The notes under the pieces were generated by a model. The model worked only from the letters and a program-made list of their open reading frames with translations, was not told the origin of the DNA and did not search any database. From assembly GCA_039180875.1 (NCBI GenBank), contig JBCDCY010000007.1, positions 102,662 to 166,661 of the forward strand: a stretch of 64,000 bases of DNA, in the 5' to 3' direction. This DNA is from JBCDCY01 sp039180875 (GTDB lineage Bacteria; Pseudomonadota; Alphaproteobacteria; Rhodobacterales; Rhodobacteraceae). A program made the translations under genes and the position numbers. Shown in pieces: positions 32,248-41,171 of the stretch (positions are counted from its first letter, which is position 1; the number at the start of each line of letters is the position of its first letter).

Positions 32248-34176
32248 TCAGAACCGCAGGCGCAGGCCGGCGAAGCCGGCGATGCCCTGGGTCTCGAAGT
32301 TGAAGACCTCCTGATAGTCGGCATTCGTCAGGTTCTCGACCCGAGCAAAGAGCTCGACATTCTCCGTCGCCTGATAGCTGCCCTGAATGCTCACCAGGAT
32401 AAAGTCGTCGAGCGTGATGATCGGCGCTGGAAAGGTGCCGGCGGTGAAGTCTAGGTCGCGCTGGTCGCCGGTATAGACGACGCCGAGGTTCAGCCGCGCG
32501 CGGTCGTCGAAGAAGCGGTAGAGCGCATCGAAGCTCGCCATGTGCCGCGGGCGGCGCACCTCTTGCAGGTCGGTCGAGCCTTCCTCGGCCAGCGTGTAGG
32601 TGTAGCTCGCGATCACGGTCAGCGGGTCGATGGGCGTCGCCGTCATCTGCAGTTCGACCCCCTGGCGCGGGCTCTCGCCGGGTGCATTGACCGAGGTCGG
32701 CAGGAGGGCGATCGGATCGAAGCTGCCCACGATCTCCTCATTGACGTTGCCGCGGAAATAGGTGGCATCCAGGATCAGGCGATCGTCGAACAGGCTCTGC
32801 TCGATCCCAATATCCCACTGGAACGTCTCCTCCGGCTCCAGATCGGGGTTGCCTATGAACATACCCGGCGAGAACCCGAACTGCTCGAAGAAGGTCGGGT
32901 TCACCACGCCTCGCCCGACCGAGCCGTGCAGCCGCGTGCCCGTCGGGGCGTAGAGGTAGGAGGCCCCGACGGCGTAGGTGAGCGCATTCTCGAAGGCATC
33001 GTTGATGTCGTAGCGGATGCCGGCCTGCAGCGAGAAATCGTTGAAGAACGTGCCCTGGTACTCCCCGGCCAGGCCGATCAGCGTGCGGGTCTGATTGCCT
33101 GTGGTGGCCTCGTTGATCTCCTCCTCGACCTCGAGCAGAGCCGTGACCACGCTCTCGACCGGGCCGGTGTTGAAGCCATAGCTCGACAGGGCGCTGCCAG
33201 TGAAGCGCTGGCCTTCACTGGTGAAAGTGGAGACGCCGTCGACGAGCGAGTCGGAGATCGAGTCGGCGAACTCGAAGCGCAGCTCGTGCACCAGCGCGTC
33301 GTCCAACATCTCGTAGCGGCCGAAGACGGCGAAGGAGAGGTCGCGGGCATCGTTCACGCTGTCGCTGTCGACGACCAGGCCGGAGGTCGCATCCGCCGGA
33401 AAGGGGAAGAGCTGGGCATCAAAATCCGATTCCCGGTCGACCACACGGAAGACGCCGCCGATCTCCAGATCATCGGTAACGTCCCAGTTGCCCCTAGCGT
33501 TAACGGTGATGTTGCTGTCACCGTCGAGCTCGCCCTCGCGGTCGTCCGTCCCGGTGGCGACGTTGAAGCCATCGGTGCGGCGGAAGCTGAAGGAGAGCGC
33601 CCCGTCCCAGGTCTCGCCCCCGCCACTCAGATGACCGGCAATCAGAGCGGTCGCGTCCGAGCCGCCCTCCACCCTGCCGCCGATGCTCACGTCGTTGCGC
33701 GCGCCCCGCCGGGTGAAGATCTGGATCACGCCGGCCGAGGCATTCGAGCCGAAGAGCGCCGATTGCGGACCGCGCAGCACCTCGATGCGCTCAATGTCGG
33801 TGACCACCAGGCTGCCGAAGTCCAGCTCGCCGGTGGAGGCCGGCGCGACCTCGACCCCGTCGATCAGCACCAGGACCTGGTTCGCCTCGGCACCGCGCAC
33901 GCGGACCTGGGTGAAGCCGCCGAAGCTGCCGGTCCGGCTGACGGCGAGGCCTGGCACCTGGCGGAGGGCATCGGCGACGTATCGGGTGCCGCGCGCCTCA
34001 AGCTGCTCGCCGGTGAGGATGGTGAAGGCGCGGCCGGTCTGCGATGTGTCGACGGGCGTCAGACCGCCGGTCACCAGGATCTCGTCCATGAGGATCGGCT
34101 GCTGTGCCCCCGCCGTGCTCGCCAAAGCCGTGGCGATCAGGCTCAGTCCTCCTGCCCGCAGATATGCTTGCTTCAT
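32248..34176 (-). CDS. btuB: TonB-dependent cobalamin outer-membrane receptor
   Basis: This 642-residue receptor has a signal peptide, a TonB-box-like DEILVTGG, a plug domain (GRAFTILTGEQLEARGTRYVADALRQVPGLAVSRTGSFGGFTQVRVRGAEANQVLVLIDGVEVAP), a beta barrel and a C-terminal aromatic end (GFAGLRLRF). The IERIEVLRGPQSALFGSNASAGVIQIFTRRG part is typical of BtuB. A cobalamin riboswitch precedes it on the same strand, so it is repressed when B12 is plentiful. It heads the seven-gene uptake and salvage operon. Confidence 0.95.
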   Translation of the reverse strand: MKQAYLRAGGLSLIATALASTAGAQQPILMDEILVTGGLTPVDTSQTGRAFTILTGEQLEARGTRYVADALRQVPGLAVSRTGSFGGFTQVRVRGAEANQVLVLIDGVEVAPASTGELDFGSLVVTDIERIEVLRGPQSALFGSNASAGVIQIFTRRGARNDVSIGGRVEGGSDATALIAGHLSGGGETWDGALSFSFRRTDGFNVATGTDDREGELDGDSNITVNARGNWDVTDDLEIGGVFRVVDRESDFDAQLFPFPADATSGLVVDSDSVNDARDLSFAVFGRYEMLDDALVHELRFEFADSISDSLVDGVSTFTSEGQRFTGSALSSYGFNTGPVESVVTALLEVEEEINEATTGNQTRTLIGLAGEYQGTFFNDFSLQAGIRYDINDAFENALTYAVGASYLYAPTGTRLHGSVGRGVVNPTFFEQFGFSPGMFIGNPDLEPEETFQWDIGIEQSLFDDRLILDATYFRGNVNEEIVGSFDPIALLPTSVNAPGESPRQGVELQMTATPIDPLTVIASYTYTLAEEGSTDLQEVRRPRHMASFDALYRFFDDRARLNLGVVYTGDQRDLDFTAGTFPAPIITLDDFILVSIQGSYQATENVELFARVENLTNADYQEVFNFETQGIAGFAGLRLRF

Positions 34177-34335
34177 CTCTCTTGTCCCTCTCGGGGCCCG
34201 ATCACGCCGGGCCGGCTACAAAGGCGCTGACCGAAGAGGAAAGGGATGAACCCAGTCCGCCGGCAGCGGTGACGGCTCACCGCTGCGGACGAACCGCTCC
34301 GCCGGCGCACCCCGCGCCGCGGAAGGGTGATGGCT

Positions 34336-34525
34336 CTGGCAGGTCTCCTGGCTTGCGGGTCGTGACCCTTGCTCCGCCTTCCCGACCCGGTTCGGGCCAG
34401 TGGCTCACGTGGAGCAGGGCTCGCCGCTCACAGTTGCGGGGGCAGCCACGGATTAGGCCCCGATCGGGTCGTCCGCACCGTGTTCCCTATTATCCCGTCC
34501 GCCTGTCGGCGGGTGGGGACCAAAG
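34336..34525 (-). ncRNA. Cobalamin riboswitch
   Basis: On the minus strand the leader of btuB holds the conserved B12 box AGCCAGGAGACCTGCCA (34353-34337), preceded in order by AATAGGGAACACGGTGCGG, the GCTGCCCCCGCAACTGTGA core, the GCCACTGG stretch and GGGAAGG...GGGTCACGACCC. This is the textbook element order of adenosylcobalamin riboswitches. It would reduce expression of the btuB-btuFCD-cbiZ operon when corrinoid binds. Confidence 0.95.
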
Positions 34526-34614
34526 CCGATCCAATCGAAATACCCGTCCGGCGGTCAGATCAAGCGTTTTCGTGGCGGAAGGGGACGATCGTGCCGAGGT
34601 GCGACGGGACGGGC

Positions 34615-36039
34615 TCAGCCCATGTGCTGCCAAAGGGTCGTGCAAACCGGCGGGATCTCGGCCTCGATCGCCTGCATCGCGTCGACGATCAGATCCTCGC
34701 GCCATCTCCGGCCAGCGATCTGCACGCCGATCGGCTGAGGCCCGTTCGGCAGGTCCGCGATATGACTGGGCAGGTTGCCGGCGGGCAGGCCGGTGAAGTT
34801 CATCACGAAGGACCAGAGCGATTGTCCCAGCGCCTCCTCGACGCCCTCAGCCCCCTCTGCGTCCCGTCCGGCAGTGAAGAAGGGCTTCAGCAGGAAGGGT
34901 GTCAGCACCAGTGGATAGGTCTCGAGGAACAGCGACCATTGCCGGGCGTAGTGCGTACGCTCGGCCATCATCTGCAGCTGCTCGGCACCCTCGTAGGGCG
35001 GGAAGCGGTGGTAGTACTCCTTGAAGATGGCCTGCAGCGTGTCGGAGCCGTACTTGCCGATGTCCGGGCCCATCAGCGCTTGGACCTCGCCCATCAGGGC
35101 CCGGTAGCCGACCTCGCCGGCTTCGCGTGCCAGCGGGGGCTCGACCTCCTCCACCGCGTAACCCGCGTTCGACAGGGCAGATGCAGCCGCGTCGAGGGCC
35201 CTGGCCACGTCGGCGTGCATGCCGAAGCCGAAATCGTCCCGCGCCACCGCGACCCGGATCGGCCCCTCCAGCGGCGCCCCGCGCCATGGCAGGGGCACAT
35301 GGAACGGGTCCCGCGGGTCCGGGGCAATCATCGCGGGCATCGACAGATGCAGGTCCGCCGCGGAGCGCGCGATCAGCCCCTGCACCGACATGGCTTGCGC
35401 GAGCAGGCCCCGCTCCGCCCGCTGGCTGGGGTTCCAGGCGGGCACGCGGCCGAGGCCCGGCTTCACCGTGACAGCCCCATTGGCGGAGGCGGGAAAGCGG
35501 AGCGAGCCGCCGATGTCGTTGCCATGGGCCAGCGCGCCCATGCCCGCCATCACCGCCGATCCCGCGCCGCCCGAGGAGCCGCCGGCAGAGAGGTGCCGGC
35601 CCCACGGATTATACGTGCGGCCGTAGAGCGGATTGTCGGTGTCCGCCCGGAAGGAAAACTCCGGCGTGTTGGTGCGACCGATCACGACGGCCCCGGCCGC
35701 CTTGAGGTTGCGCACGACCGGCGCGTTGTCGGACGCGATCGGATCCTTCAGCGCGGGCAGGCCGTTGTTGGAGGCATGGCCCGCCTGGTCGGTATTGATC
35801 TTTATGGTGACGGGTACGCCGTAGAGCGGCCCCTTCTCGGCGTCGCTGGCATCGAGGGCGGCGGCCTCCGCCCGCGCCTCCTCCGCCAGGTCCTCGACCA
35901 CCGCGTTGAGCGCGGGATTGGTCGTCTCCATCCGGGCAATGGCGGCCTCCGTGACCTCCAGCGCGGTGATCCGACCGGATCGCGTCGCCTCGGCGATCTC
36001 GGTGGCGCTCCATTGCCAGAGGGGTCTGCTCGACGTCAT
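34615..36039 (-). CDS. Amidase (amidase-signature family)
   Basis: This 474-residue protein has the amidase signature: catalytic Lys in VPVTIKINTDQ, the Ser cluster in LSAGGSSGGAGSAVMAGMGALAHGNDIGGSLRFPA. It would hydrolyse a small amide or act in an indole-acetamide/nitrile-type pathway; the exact substrate is unknown. It is divergent from zur, so the Zur-box-like site 154 bases upstream could affect it too. The ATG at 36039 was chosen (MTSSRPLWQW) because the frame upstream is not amidase-like and runs into the promoter region. GAGAGTGCG precedes the start. Confidence 0.9.
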   Translation of the reverse strand: MTSSRPLWQWSATEIAEATRSGRITALEVTEAAIARMETTNPALNAVVEDLAEEARAEAAALDASDAEKGPLYGVPVTIKINTDQAGHASNNGLPALKDPIASDNAPVVRNLKAAGAVVIGRTNTPEFSFRADTDNPLYGRTYNPWGRHLSAGGSSGGAGSAVMAGMGALAHGNDIGGSLRFPASANGAVTVKPGLGRVPAWNPSQRAERGLLAQAMSVQGLIARSAADLHLSMPAMIAPDPRDPFHVPLPWRGAPLEGPIRVAVARDDFGFGMHADVARALDAAASALSNAGYAVEEVEPPLAREAGEVGYRALMGEVQALMGPDIGKYGSDTLQAIFKEYYHRFPPYEGAEQLQMMAERTHYARQWSLFLETYPLVLTPFLLKPFFTAGRDAEGAEGVEEALGQSLWSFVMNFTGLPAGNLPSHIADLPNGPQPIGVQIAGRRWREDLIVDAMQAIEAEIPPVCTTLWQHMG

Positions 36040-36192
36040 CGCACTCTCCTTGCCGCGCCGAGTGGGCCAACGGACAGAGACAAAAGGGGACAGAGCGACG
36101 CGCCAAGGAGGGCGTCGCGCGGATCGCGGGAAGCTTAAGCACAGATGCAGGCGCCCCGGTAGTCGATAGCGCGGTCCGGCGGTGCATTGCGT

Positions 36193-36209
36193 TGCGTGAT
36201 AATGTAACA
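36193..36209. promoter_or_regulatory. Putative Zur box in front of zur-znuCBA
   Basis: TGCGTGATAATGTAACA lies 13 bases upstream of the zur GTG. Its reverse complement TGTTACATTATCACGCA shares TGTTACnTTAT with the site at 2.03 kb. It suggests autoregulation of zur and zinc control of znuCBA. Confidence 0.7.
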
Positions 36210-36221
36210 TAGAGAGCGTCG

Positions 36222-36644
36222 GTGAACGGAGCGGGAAAGCCAGTGGGCACACGCGGAGAGAAGATGCGGGCTGAGGTGCTGGCGATCCTGCGCAAGCACG
36301 GCGGCCCGTTGTCGGCCTACGACATCCTCGATGCGTTGCGCCCGGCCCATCCGAAGATCGCGCCGCCGACGGTCTACCGGGCCTTGGCGGCCTTGACGGA
36401 CGGCGGCGACGTCCACCGGCTCGAGTCGCTGAACGCCTTCATGGCCTGCCGCGGCCAGCATCACGACCACGCCTCCATCATGTCGATCTGCGACGACTGC
36501 GGCAGCGTCGACGAAAGCACCGCCCCGGAGCTGATGAAAGAGCTCTCGACGATCGCGGAGAAATTCGGCTTCGAGGCCCGGCGTCACGTGATCGAGGTGC
36601 ACGGCGTCTGCGCGACCTGCGGCGGAGAGGAGACCTCGCGGTGA
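36222..36644 (+). CDS. zur: Zinc uptake regulator Zur
   Basis: This 140-residue Fur-family repressor has a winged helix (LSAYDILDALRPAHPKIAPPTVYRALAALTDGGDVHRLESLNAFMAC, residues about 26-72) and a C-terminal zinc-binding domain with HHDHASIMSICDDCGSVDE and HVIEVHGVCATCGG, giving the two CxxC structural zinc pairs and the sensing His residues. A GTG start at 36222 or 36243 is possible. It overlaps the next small gene and leads the zur-znuCBA operon. Its likely sites are the four boxes listed in this annotation. Confidence 0.95.
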   Translation: MNGAGKPVGTRGEKMRAEVLAILRKHGGPLSAYDILDALRPAHPKIAPPTVYRALAALTDGGDVHRLESLNAFMACRGQHHDHASIMSICDDCGSVDESTAPELMKELSTIAEKFGFEARRHVIEVHGVCATCGGEETSR

Positions 36645-36760
36645 GCGGCCGCGGTGGGCAAGGCCTGCGGCTGTTGCTGCTGGGCGCCGGACCGCGCCTG
36701 CTGGGCGCAGGGCTGATCGTGGCGCTGCTCTGGGCGGGCTTCTTCTGGGCGATATCGTAG
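36641..36760 (+). CDS. Small single-pass membrane protein between zur and znuC
   Basis: A 39-residue frame begins with GTG overlapping the zur stop (GTGA) and ends 11 bases before znuC. It is GRGGQGLRLLLLGAGPRLLG followed by AGLIVALLWAGFFWAIS, a single hydrophobic segment. The overlap with zur and continuity of the operon support it, but it has no known family. It may assist the ZnuB permease. Confidence 0.6.
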   Translation: MSGRGGQGLRLLLLGAGPRLLGAGLIVALLWAGFFWAIS

Positions 36761-36771
36761 GCGGCGGCGCA

Positions 36772-37515
36772 GTGAGCACGGCGATCACATTCCAAGACCT
36801 GACGCTCGGCTATGACCGCCACCCGGCGGTGCACCGGCTTGAGGCACAGATCGCCGAGGGCAGCCTGACCGCCGTCGTCGGGCCGAACGGGGCCGGAAAG
36901 TCCACCTTGCTCAAGGGCCTCGTCGGTGCGCTGGCGCCCCTTGGCGGCGGCATCGCGTTCGGCGGGCTCAGCGGCGACGACATCGCCTATCTGCCGCAGC
37001 AGGTGGAGATCGACCGGTCCTTCCCGCTCTCCGTCGTCGATCTCGTCGCCATGGGGCTTTGGCGCGAGATCGGACCCTTCGGGCGTCTGAGGCGCGATCA
37101 GCGCCCGCGGGTCGACGCGGCGATCGCGGCGGTGGGTCTGACCGGGCTCGAGCGTCGGCCGATCGGCTCGCTGTCGGGCGGACAGATGCAGCGCGCGCTC
37201 TTCGCCCGGCTCCTTTTGCAGGACGCGCGGCTGGTGCTGCTGGACGAGCCCTTCACCGCGATCGACGCGAAGACTGTGGCCGATCTGATCGACGTGGTTC
37301 GGCGCTGGCATGGCGAAGGGCGCACGGTCCTCGCCGTGCTGCATGACGAGGACACGGTCCGCGCGCATTTTCCGGAGACGCTGATGCTCGCGCGGCAACT
37401 GGTGGCCCACGGACCGACGGCCAACGTCCTGACGGCCGAAAACCAGTTTCGGGCCCGCCAGATGTGCGAGGCCTGTGACGGCCCGCCCCACACCTGCGGT
37501 CGAAGCGCCGCCTGA
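36772..37515 (+). CDS. znuC: Zinc ABC importer, ATP-binding protein
   Basis: This 247-residue ATPase has Walker A GPNGAGKST, Q-loop YLPQQVEIDRSFPLSVVDLVAMGLW, signature LSGGQMQRALFARLLLQ and Walker B LVLLDEPFTAID. The Q-loop text with DRSFP is typical of the manganese/zinc importer family. It ends with a Cys/His segment CEACDGPPHTCG, a common ZnuC tail that may bind zinc. The last base of its stop is shared with the znuB ATG. Confidence 0.95.
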   Translation: MSTAITFQDLTLGYDRHPAVHRLEAQIAEGSLTAVVGPNGAGKSTLLKGLVGALAPLGGGIAFGGLSGDDIAYLPQQVEIDRSFPLSVVDLVAMGLWREIGPFGRLRRDQRPRVDAAIAAVGLTGLERRPIGSLSGGQMQRALFARLLLQDARLVLLDEPFTAIDAKTVADLIDVVRRWHGEGRTVLAVLHDEDTVRAHFPETLMLARQLVAHGPTANVLTAENQFRARQMCEACDGPPHTCGRSAA

Positions 37516-38381
37516 TGTGGGACTACGTCGTCCAACCCTTCGCCGACTTCGGCTTCATGCGCCGGGCGCTTCTTGGTTGCATCGCGATCTCGGTCGGCGC
37601 GACGCCGGTCGGCGTCTTTCTGATGCTGCGCCGGATGAGCCTCACCGGCGATGCGATGGCCCACGCGATCCTGCCGGGGGCGGCGGTGGGCTACTTGATC
37701 TCCGGCCTGTCGCTCGGCGCCATGACCATCGGCGGGCTGATCGCCGGCATGGCGGTGGCGCTCGCCTCGGGCTTCGTCGCGCGGGTGACGGCCTTGCGTG
37801 AGGATGCGAGCCTGGCGGCCTTCTACCTGATCTCGCTGGCGCTCGGCGTGCTGATCGTCTCGACCCGCGGCAGCAACGTGGACCTGATGCACGTGCTGTT
37901 CGGCACGGTTCTGGCGCTCGACGACGCAGCACTGATCCTGCTTTGCACCATCGCGAGCCTGTCGGTGCTGACCCTTGCCGTGCTCTTTCGCCCGCTGGTG
38001 CTGGAGTGCGCCGATCCCCATTTCCTGCGCTCGGTCAGCGGGCTCTCGGCGGTGACCCATTTCACCTTCCTCGCCCTCGTCGTGCTGAACCTTGTGGGCG
38101 GCTTCCACGCGCTCGGCACGCTCATGGCCGTCGGCATCATGATCCTGCCCGCGGCCGCGGCGCGCTTCTGGACCGCCGGGATCGGTGGCATGATCGCCGC
38201 AGCGGTCCTGATCGCGGTGCTTTCGAGCTTCTGCGGCTTGCTCCTTTCCTATCACTACAGCCTGCCGTCGGGGCCGGCGATCATACTGGTTGCCGGCGTC
38301 GCCTATGGCCTGTCGCTGATCTTCGGACCGGTCGGCGGGCTTGTCGGGCGGGCCGTGCCACGCCCTCACTTCGAGACCTGA
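37515..38381 (+). CDS. znuB: Zinc ABC importer, permease
   Basis: This 288-residue ABC-3 family permease has eight hydrophobic segments with MRRMSLTGDAMAHAILPGAAVGYLISGLSLGAMTIGGLIAGMAVAL and FLALVVLNLVGGFHALGTLMAVGIMILPAAAARFW. The DAMAHAILPG and GTLMAVGIMILPAA motifs are ZnuB signatures. Its start overlaps the znuC stop by one base and it ends 11 bases before znuA. Confidence 0.95.
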   Translation: MWDYVVQPFADFGFMRRALLGCIAISVGATPVGVFLMLRRMSLTGDAMAHAILPGAAVGYLISGLSLGAMTIGGLIAGMAVALASGFVARVTALREDASLAAFYLISLALGVLIVSTRGSNVDLMHVLFGTVLALDDAALILLCTIASLSVLTLAVLFRPLVLECADPHFLRSVSGLSAVTHFTFLALVVLNLVGGFHALGTLMAVGIMILPAAAARFWTAGIGGMIAAAVLIAVLSSFCGLLLSYHYSLPSGPAIILVAGVAYGLSLIFGPVGGLVGRAVPRPHFET

Positions 38382-38392
38382 GAGGACACCCC

Positions 38393-39526
38393 ATGATCTC
38401 CCGCCGCGCCCTTCTCGCATCCGCAACCGCGCTTGCCCTGTCCGTCGCGCCGCCCGTGTTGGCGCAATCGGGCGAGCCGATGCGCGTGGTCGCCACCTTC
38501 TCGATCCTCGGCGACATGATCGAGCGTATCGGGGGGTCCCATGTCTCGGTCACGACGCTGGTCGGCCCGGACGGCGATGCCCACGTCTATCAGCCGACCC
38601 CGGCCGCGGCCCGGGCCGTCAGCGAGGCCGAGATCCTCGTGGTGAACGGGCTTGATTTCGAGGGCTGGCTCGACCGGCTGATCGACGCCTCTGACTTCGA
38701 CGGTACCCGGGTGGTGGCGACCGAGGGGATCGAGCCGATCGCCTTCGAGGAAGGGGATGACGACCACGGCGACCATGCAGAGCATGGTCACGGGGACGAC
38801 CACGACGACCACGCCAAGGCCGACGCGCACGACCATGAGGCACACGCAGAGGCCGGCCATGATGATCACGATCACGACGATCATGCTCACGACGAGCACG
38901 GGCATGACGACCACGCGCACGATGATCACGCGCACGACGATGAGCACGCCGATGACGATCACGGGCACGACGACGACCATGCCGGGCATCACCACGGCGC
39001 CTTCGATCCCCATGCCTGGCAGAGCCTCGGCAGTGCCGTCACCTATGTCGACAACATCACCGCCGCCCTTGCCCAGGCCGACCCGGCGAATGCGGGCGTC
39101 TTCTACCAGAACCGTGCGGATTACGTGGCCGAGATCGAGGCGCTGGAGGCCGAGATCCGGGAGATCGTGGCCGGCCTGCCGGACGAGCGGCGCACCATCG
39201 TCACCTCGCACGACGCCTTCCAGTATTTCGGCCGGGACTATGGGCTCACCTTCCTCGCGCCCCAGGGTCTCAGCACCGAGTCGGAGGCATCGGCCCAGGA
39301 CGTCGCCCGGCTGATCGAGCAGATGCGCGAGAACGGCATCTCGGCCGTCTTCGTCGAGAACATCACCGATCCGCGCCTACTCGAGCAGATCGCCAACGAA
39401 ACCGGCGCCTCCATCGGCGGTACGCTCTACCCCGGCGCGCTCTCCGGCCCCGACGGCCCGGCGCCCACCTATCTCGAGATGATGCGCCACAACGCGACGA
39501 CGCTGGCCCAAGCGCTCGGCACCTGA
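38393..39526 (+). CDS. znuA: Zinc-binding periplasmic protein
   Basis: This 377-residue cluster A-1 binding protein has a signal peptide (MISRRALLASATALALSVAPPVLA), first zinc His in GDAHVYQPTP, the second in FDPHAWQS, the third in TSHDAFQYFG and Asp/Glu in the FVENITDP region. A very long His/Asp/Glu loop (residues about 119-202, repeats of HDDHAHDDH type) replaces the usual short loop and would act as a zinc sponge. A similar repeat is in ZrgA at 2.7 kb. The ATG follows GAGAGGACACCCC. Confidence 0.95.
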   Translation: MISRRALLASATALALSVAPPVLAQSGEPMRVVATFSILGDMIERIGGSHVSVTTLVGPDGDAHVYQPTPAAARAVSEAEILVVNGLDFEGWLDRLIDASDFDGTRVVATEGIEPIAFEEGDDDHGDHAEHGHGDDHDDHAKADAHDHEAHAEAGHDDHDHDDHAHDEHGHDDHAHDDHAHDDEHADDDHGHDDDHAGHHHGAFDPHAWQSLGSAVTYVDNITAALAQADPANAGVFYQNRADYVAEIEALEAEIREIVAGLPDERRTIVTSHDAFQYFGRDYGLTFLAPQGLSTESEASAQDVARLIEQMRENGISAVFVENITDPRLLEQIANETGASIGGTLYPGALSGPDGPAPTYLEMMRHNATTLAQALGT

Positions 39527-39865
39527 TCCGCGCTGGCGGGCGGGTTCACTCGGACATTCTGCGGCCCGAACATTCTGCGGCCGGGGTATCGAAGCGATGG
39601 AGGTTGTGCGTTGATGGGCGCCGCCCGCCGGCGCGCCCGTGTTCTTCGATGCGCAGAAGCACCGGAGCGGACCCCGCCGGCTGATCGCGCCGGTTTTGCG
39701 ACGGGTCGCTCTGGCGCCGCGTCGACCCCCGGCTTTCGGCAACGCTCGGAACGGCGCGGCGGCGCGCTCGGGAGCCCTTAACCGACTGAAAAGAAATGTC
39801 ATCGTAGATGCGAAGCGTGCGCCCGCCGGGCGGGTGCGCCCACGACAAACCACTTGAATGGCAAT
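39527..39865. other. Non-coding spacer after znuA
   Basis: About 340 bases without a supported gene. Frames here are short and lack ribosome sites. A direct repeat CATTCTGCGGCC(C/G) occurs twice near 39555-39585. Nothing else was recognised before the Zur box. Confidence 0.5.
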
Positions 39866-39882
39866 GTGTTATAAAATAACAC
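39866..39882. promoter_or_regulatory. Zur box, near-perfect palindrome, before the COG0523 gene
   Basis: GTGTTATAAAATAACAC is a dyad with seven paired bases on each side of a three-base centre. It lies 71 bases upstream of the COG0523 start. It is the best-conserved of the four sites and anchors the TGTTAnnnnnTAACA pattern used for the others. Confidence 0.8.
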
Positions 39883-39953
39883 CTGCGGACTGCGCCCGGG
39901 TCTGCGGAACCCGATCACGCCATCACGCTCTAGACCAACTCCAGGAGCTCCCC

Positions 39954-41171
39954 ATGCAAGCCGACGACCAACGTCTGCCAGTGACCGTCCTCTCGGGATT
40001 TCTGGGCGCGGGCAAGACCACGCTCTTGAACCGCGTGCTGAACAACCGCGAGGGGCGCCGGGTGGCGGTCATCGTCAACGACATGTCCGAGGTCAACATC
40101 GACGCCGATCTGGTGCGCGCCGACACGGAGCTTTCCCGCACCGACGAGACACTGGTGGAGATGTCGAACGGCTGCATCTGCTGCACGCTGCGCGATGACT
40201 TGTTGGAGGAGGTGCGCCGTCTGGCCGCCGATGGCCGGTTCGACTACCTGCTGATCGAGTCGACGGGCATCTCGGAGCCCTTGCCGGTCGCCGCCACGTT
40301 CGAGTTCCGCGACGAGGAGGGAGAGAGCCTGTCCGACGTCGCCCGCCTTGACACCATGGTCACGGTCGTGGACGCGGTGAACCTGCTCCGGGACTACTCC
40401 AGCCACGACTTCCTCAGCGACCGCGGCGAGACTATGGGCGAAGAGGACGATCGCACGCTCGTGCATCTGCTGACCGACCAGATCGAGTTCGCCGACGTGG
40501 TGATCCTGAACAAGGTCGCCGATGCCGATCCGGCCCAGGTCGACGCCGCGCGCAAGATCATCCGCAGCCTGAATGCAGACGCCCAGATCATCGAGACGAA
40601 CCACTCCGATGTCCCGGCGGGCACCATCCTCGACACCGGTCTCTTCGACTTCGAGAAGGCACATGACCATCCGATGTGGGCCAAGGAGCTTTACGGTTTT
40701 GCCGACCATGTGCCGGAGACCGAGGAGTACGGCGTCACCAGCTTCGTCTACCGCGCCCGGCGCCCCTTTGTGCCGGAGAAGATCAAGGAGGTGCTGAACG
40801 GCGCGATGCCCGGTGTGATCCGCGCCAAGGGGCATTTTTGGCTCGCGACCCGGCCCGATTGGGTGGCCGAGTTCTCGCTGGCGGGGGTTCTGTCAAGCGT
40901 CAAGCCGCTCGGCACCTGGTGGGCCGCCGTGCCCAAGGAACACTGGCCCGACCACGATGGCGCCCGCGCCTACATGCGCCAGCACTGGGAAGAGCCCTGG
41001 GGCGATCGCCGGCAAGAGATTGTCTTCATCGGCGCGGGGATCGACTGGCCGGCATTGAAGGCCCGGCTGGATGGGGCGCTGTTGCCGGCGGTCGCCGCGA
41101 GCGGCCCGGACGACCTGCCACGCCTCCCTGATCCGTTTCCGCCGTGGCGGCGTGCGGAAGCAGCGGCATGA
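39954..41171 (+). CDS. COG0523 GTPase, zinc-limitation metallochaperone type
   Basis: This 405-residue protein has Walker A SGFLGAGKTTLLNRVL, the CxCC metal motif SNGCICCTLRDDL, G3 region LLIESTGISEPLPVA and G4 NKVADAD. The C-terminal CobW domain begins near residue 265 (SFVYRARRPFVPEKI). COG0523 proteins with these traits (ZigA/ZagA-like) are induced when zinc is scarce and move zinc to essential enzymes. It follows a Zur box and is coupled to the DUF1826 gene by an ATGA overlap. The ATG was chosen because CCAGGAGCTCCCC precedes it. Confidence 0.93.
   Translation: MQADDQRLPVTVLSGFLGAGKTTLLNRVLNNREGRRVAVIVNDMSEVNIDADLVRADTELSRTDETLVEMSNGCICCTLRDDLLEEVRRLAADGRFDYLLIESTGISEPLPVAATFEFRDEEGESLSDVARLDTMVTVVDAVNLLRDYSSHDFLSDRGETMGEEDDRTLVHLLTDQIEFADVVILNKVADADPAQVDAARKIIRSLNADAQIIETNHSDVPAGTILDTGLFDFEKAHDHPMWAKELYGFADHVPETEEYGVTSFVYRARRPFVPEKIKEVLNGAMPGVIRAKGHFWLATRPDWVAEFSLAGVLSSVKPLGTWWAAVPKEHWPDHDGARAYMRQHWEEPWGDRRQEIVFIGAGIDWPALKARLDGALLPAVAASGPDDLPRLPDPFPPWRRAEAAA

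Noticed and set aside
32542..34230. 562-residue plus-strand frame
   Set aside because: Antisense of btuB; repetitive Val/Gly/Asp text from codon bias only.
38745..38995. Repeat tract resembling a CRISPR array
   Set aside because: It encodes the His-rich loop of ZnuA; no spacers.
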